Positions 5,415 to 5,977 of a DNA stretch of 5,977 nt are shown piece by piece (within the stretch, counting starts at the first letter, position 1; the number at the start of each line of letters is the position of its first letter). The notes under the pieces were generated by a model. The model was given only the letters and a program-made list of their open reading frames with translations. It did no database searches and was not told the DNA's origin. Position numbers and translations under genes: made by a program. The stretch spans positions 1 to 5,977 of the forward strand of contig JAVMKL010000095.1 in NCBI GenBank assembly GCA_031732875.1, written 5' to 3'. The DNA comes from JAVMKJ01 sp031732875. Lineage in GTDB: Bacteria; Pseudomonadota; Gammaproteobacteria; Competibacterales; Competibacteraceae.

Positions 5415-5977
5415 ATGAAAGCCTTCAATGTCGAGCGCGTGCTCAGTGTTCACCACTGGAACGATACTCTGTTCAGTTTCAAAACAACCCGCGATCCAGG
5501 GCTCCGCTTTCGCAACGGCCATTTCGTCATGATCGGCCTGGAAGTGGACGGCCGTCCGTTGATGCGGGCCTATAGCATTGCCAGCGCCAACTACGACGAG
5601 TATCTGGAATTTTTCAGCATCAAGGTGCGCAACGGCCCCCTCACGTCGCGGCTGCAACACCTCAAGGAAGGCGACTCGATTCTGGTCAGTCGCAAGCCGG
5701 TGGGTACCCTGGTGATCGACGATCTACTTCCAGGGGAGCGGCTTTACCTGCTTGCGTCGGGGACCGGTCTGGCGCCGTTCCTGAGCATCATCAAGGATCC
5801 GGATACCTACGACCGTTTCCACCAGGTCGTGCTGGTACACGGTGTCCGCCATGCGAGCGAATTGGCCTACGCCGATTTCATCGCCCAGGAATTGCCCGAA
5901 AACGAATTCCTGGGCGAGCTGGTTCGCGAGAAGCTGATCTATTACCCCACCGTGACGCGCGAACCCTACCGCAATCA
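5415..5977 (+). CDS. fpr: Ferredoxin-NADP+ reductase, 5' part (cut by the window end)
   Basis: The first 187 residues of a cytoplasmic FAD enzyme that exchanges electrons between NADPH and ferredoxin or flavodoxin. The N-terminal FAD-binding barrel carries RAYSIAS (51-57), the isoalloxazine-binding RxYS motif, and NGPLTSRL (73-80). The nucleotide-binding domain begins with ASGTGLAPFLSII (114-126), followed by VLVHGVR (139-145) and the family stretch EKLIYYPTVTRE (172-183). The sequence closely resembles, from memory, the roughly 258-residue Azotobacter/Pseudomonas FPR, including NVERVLSVHHWNDTLFSFKTTR near the start, so about 70 residues are missing at the 3' end. The ATG at 5415 agrees with the family N-terminus. 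No Shine-Dalgarno sequence is visible, and the oadB terminator ends only 13 bases upstream, so fpr probably has its own promoter close by or depends on read-through. In related bacteria the enzyme serves oxidative-stress defence and reduced-ferredoxin supply. Confidence 0.95.
   Translation, partial: MKAFNVERVLSVHHWNDTLFSFKTTRDPGLRFRNGHFVMIGLEVDGRPLMRAYSIASANYDEYLEFFSIKVRNGPLTSRLQHLKEGDSILVSRKPVGTLVIDDLLPGERLYLLASGTGLAPFLSIIKDPDTYDRFHQVVLVHGVRHASELAYADFIAQELPENEFLGELVREKLIYYPTVTREPYRN

Noticed and set aside
1..5977. Mobile elements, tRNA, rRNA or integration sites
   Set aside because: No transposase, integrase, terminal inverted repeats or structured RNA gene was recognised on either strand.

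Overview
The window is about 6 kb of GC-rich, densely coded DNA with every recognisable gene on the + strand. Codon use, the KdpD/KdpE pair, an oxaloacetate-decarboxylase-type beta subunit and an Azotobacter/Pseudomonas-type ferredoxin-NADP reductase suggest a gammaproteobacterium. A relative of the Competibacter group or another Chromatiales-like lineage is possible, but that placement is a guess from protein resemblance only.

Left part (1-3262): a two-component module. The 3' part of one KdpD-type sensor kinase (1-992) is followed by a complete 514-residue KdpD-type kinase (1020-2564), and then by an OmpR-family KdpE response regulator (2561-3262) whose start overlaps the kinase stop by 4 bp. 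The two kinases are a tandem gene duplication: 941 bp align at a constant offset of 1590 bp without indels, with about 86% protein identity by eye. The complete copy has the membrane, GAF-like and catalytic parts of KdpD but lacks the large N-terminal KdpD/Usp sensory region.

Middle (3263-3451): an AT-rich regulatory region. It carries four same-strand TTTAC(A/G) hexamers starting at 3342, 3353, 3374 and 3385, that is two direct-repeat pairs of TTTACR-N5-TTTACR with the pairs 21 bp apart. This is the layout expected for KdpE/PhoB-family regulators and closely resembles the known E. coli KdpE site. It lies upstream of the next three genes.

Right-middle (3452-5299): an unrecognised soluble 130-residue protein, a 53-residue single-span membrane protein too small for routine ORF calling (3912-4073), and a 389-residue OadB/GcdB/MmdB-family Na+-pump beta subunit starting at TTG (4130-5299). 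No carboxyltransferase alpha subunit lies in the window. A perfect 14-bp terminator hairpin (5359-5401) ends this unit, preceded by a CCGG tandem palindrome and a small AT-rich inverted repeat.

Right edge (5415-5977): the first 187 residues of ferredoxin-NADP+ reductase (fpr), starting only 13 bases after the terminator T-run and without a visible ribosome binding site.

Working model (inference): a duplicated Kdp-type kinase pair signals to KdpE, which may bind the TTTACR array and control a small operon around a sodium-translocating decarboxylase membrane subunit, linking potassium or osmotic sensing to a sodium-gradient function. This pairing is the most unusual aspect of the window.
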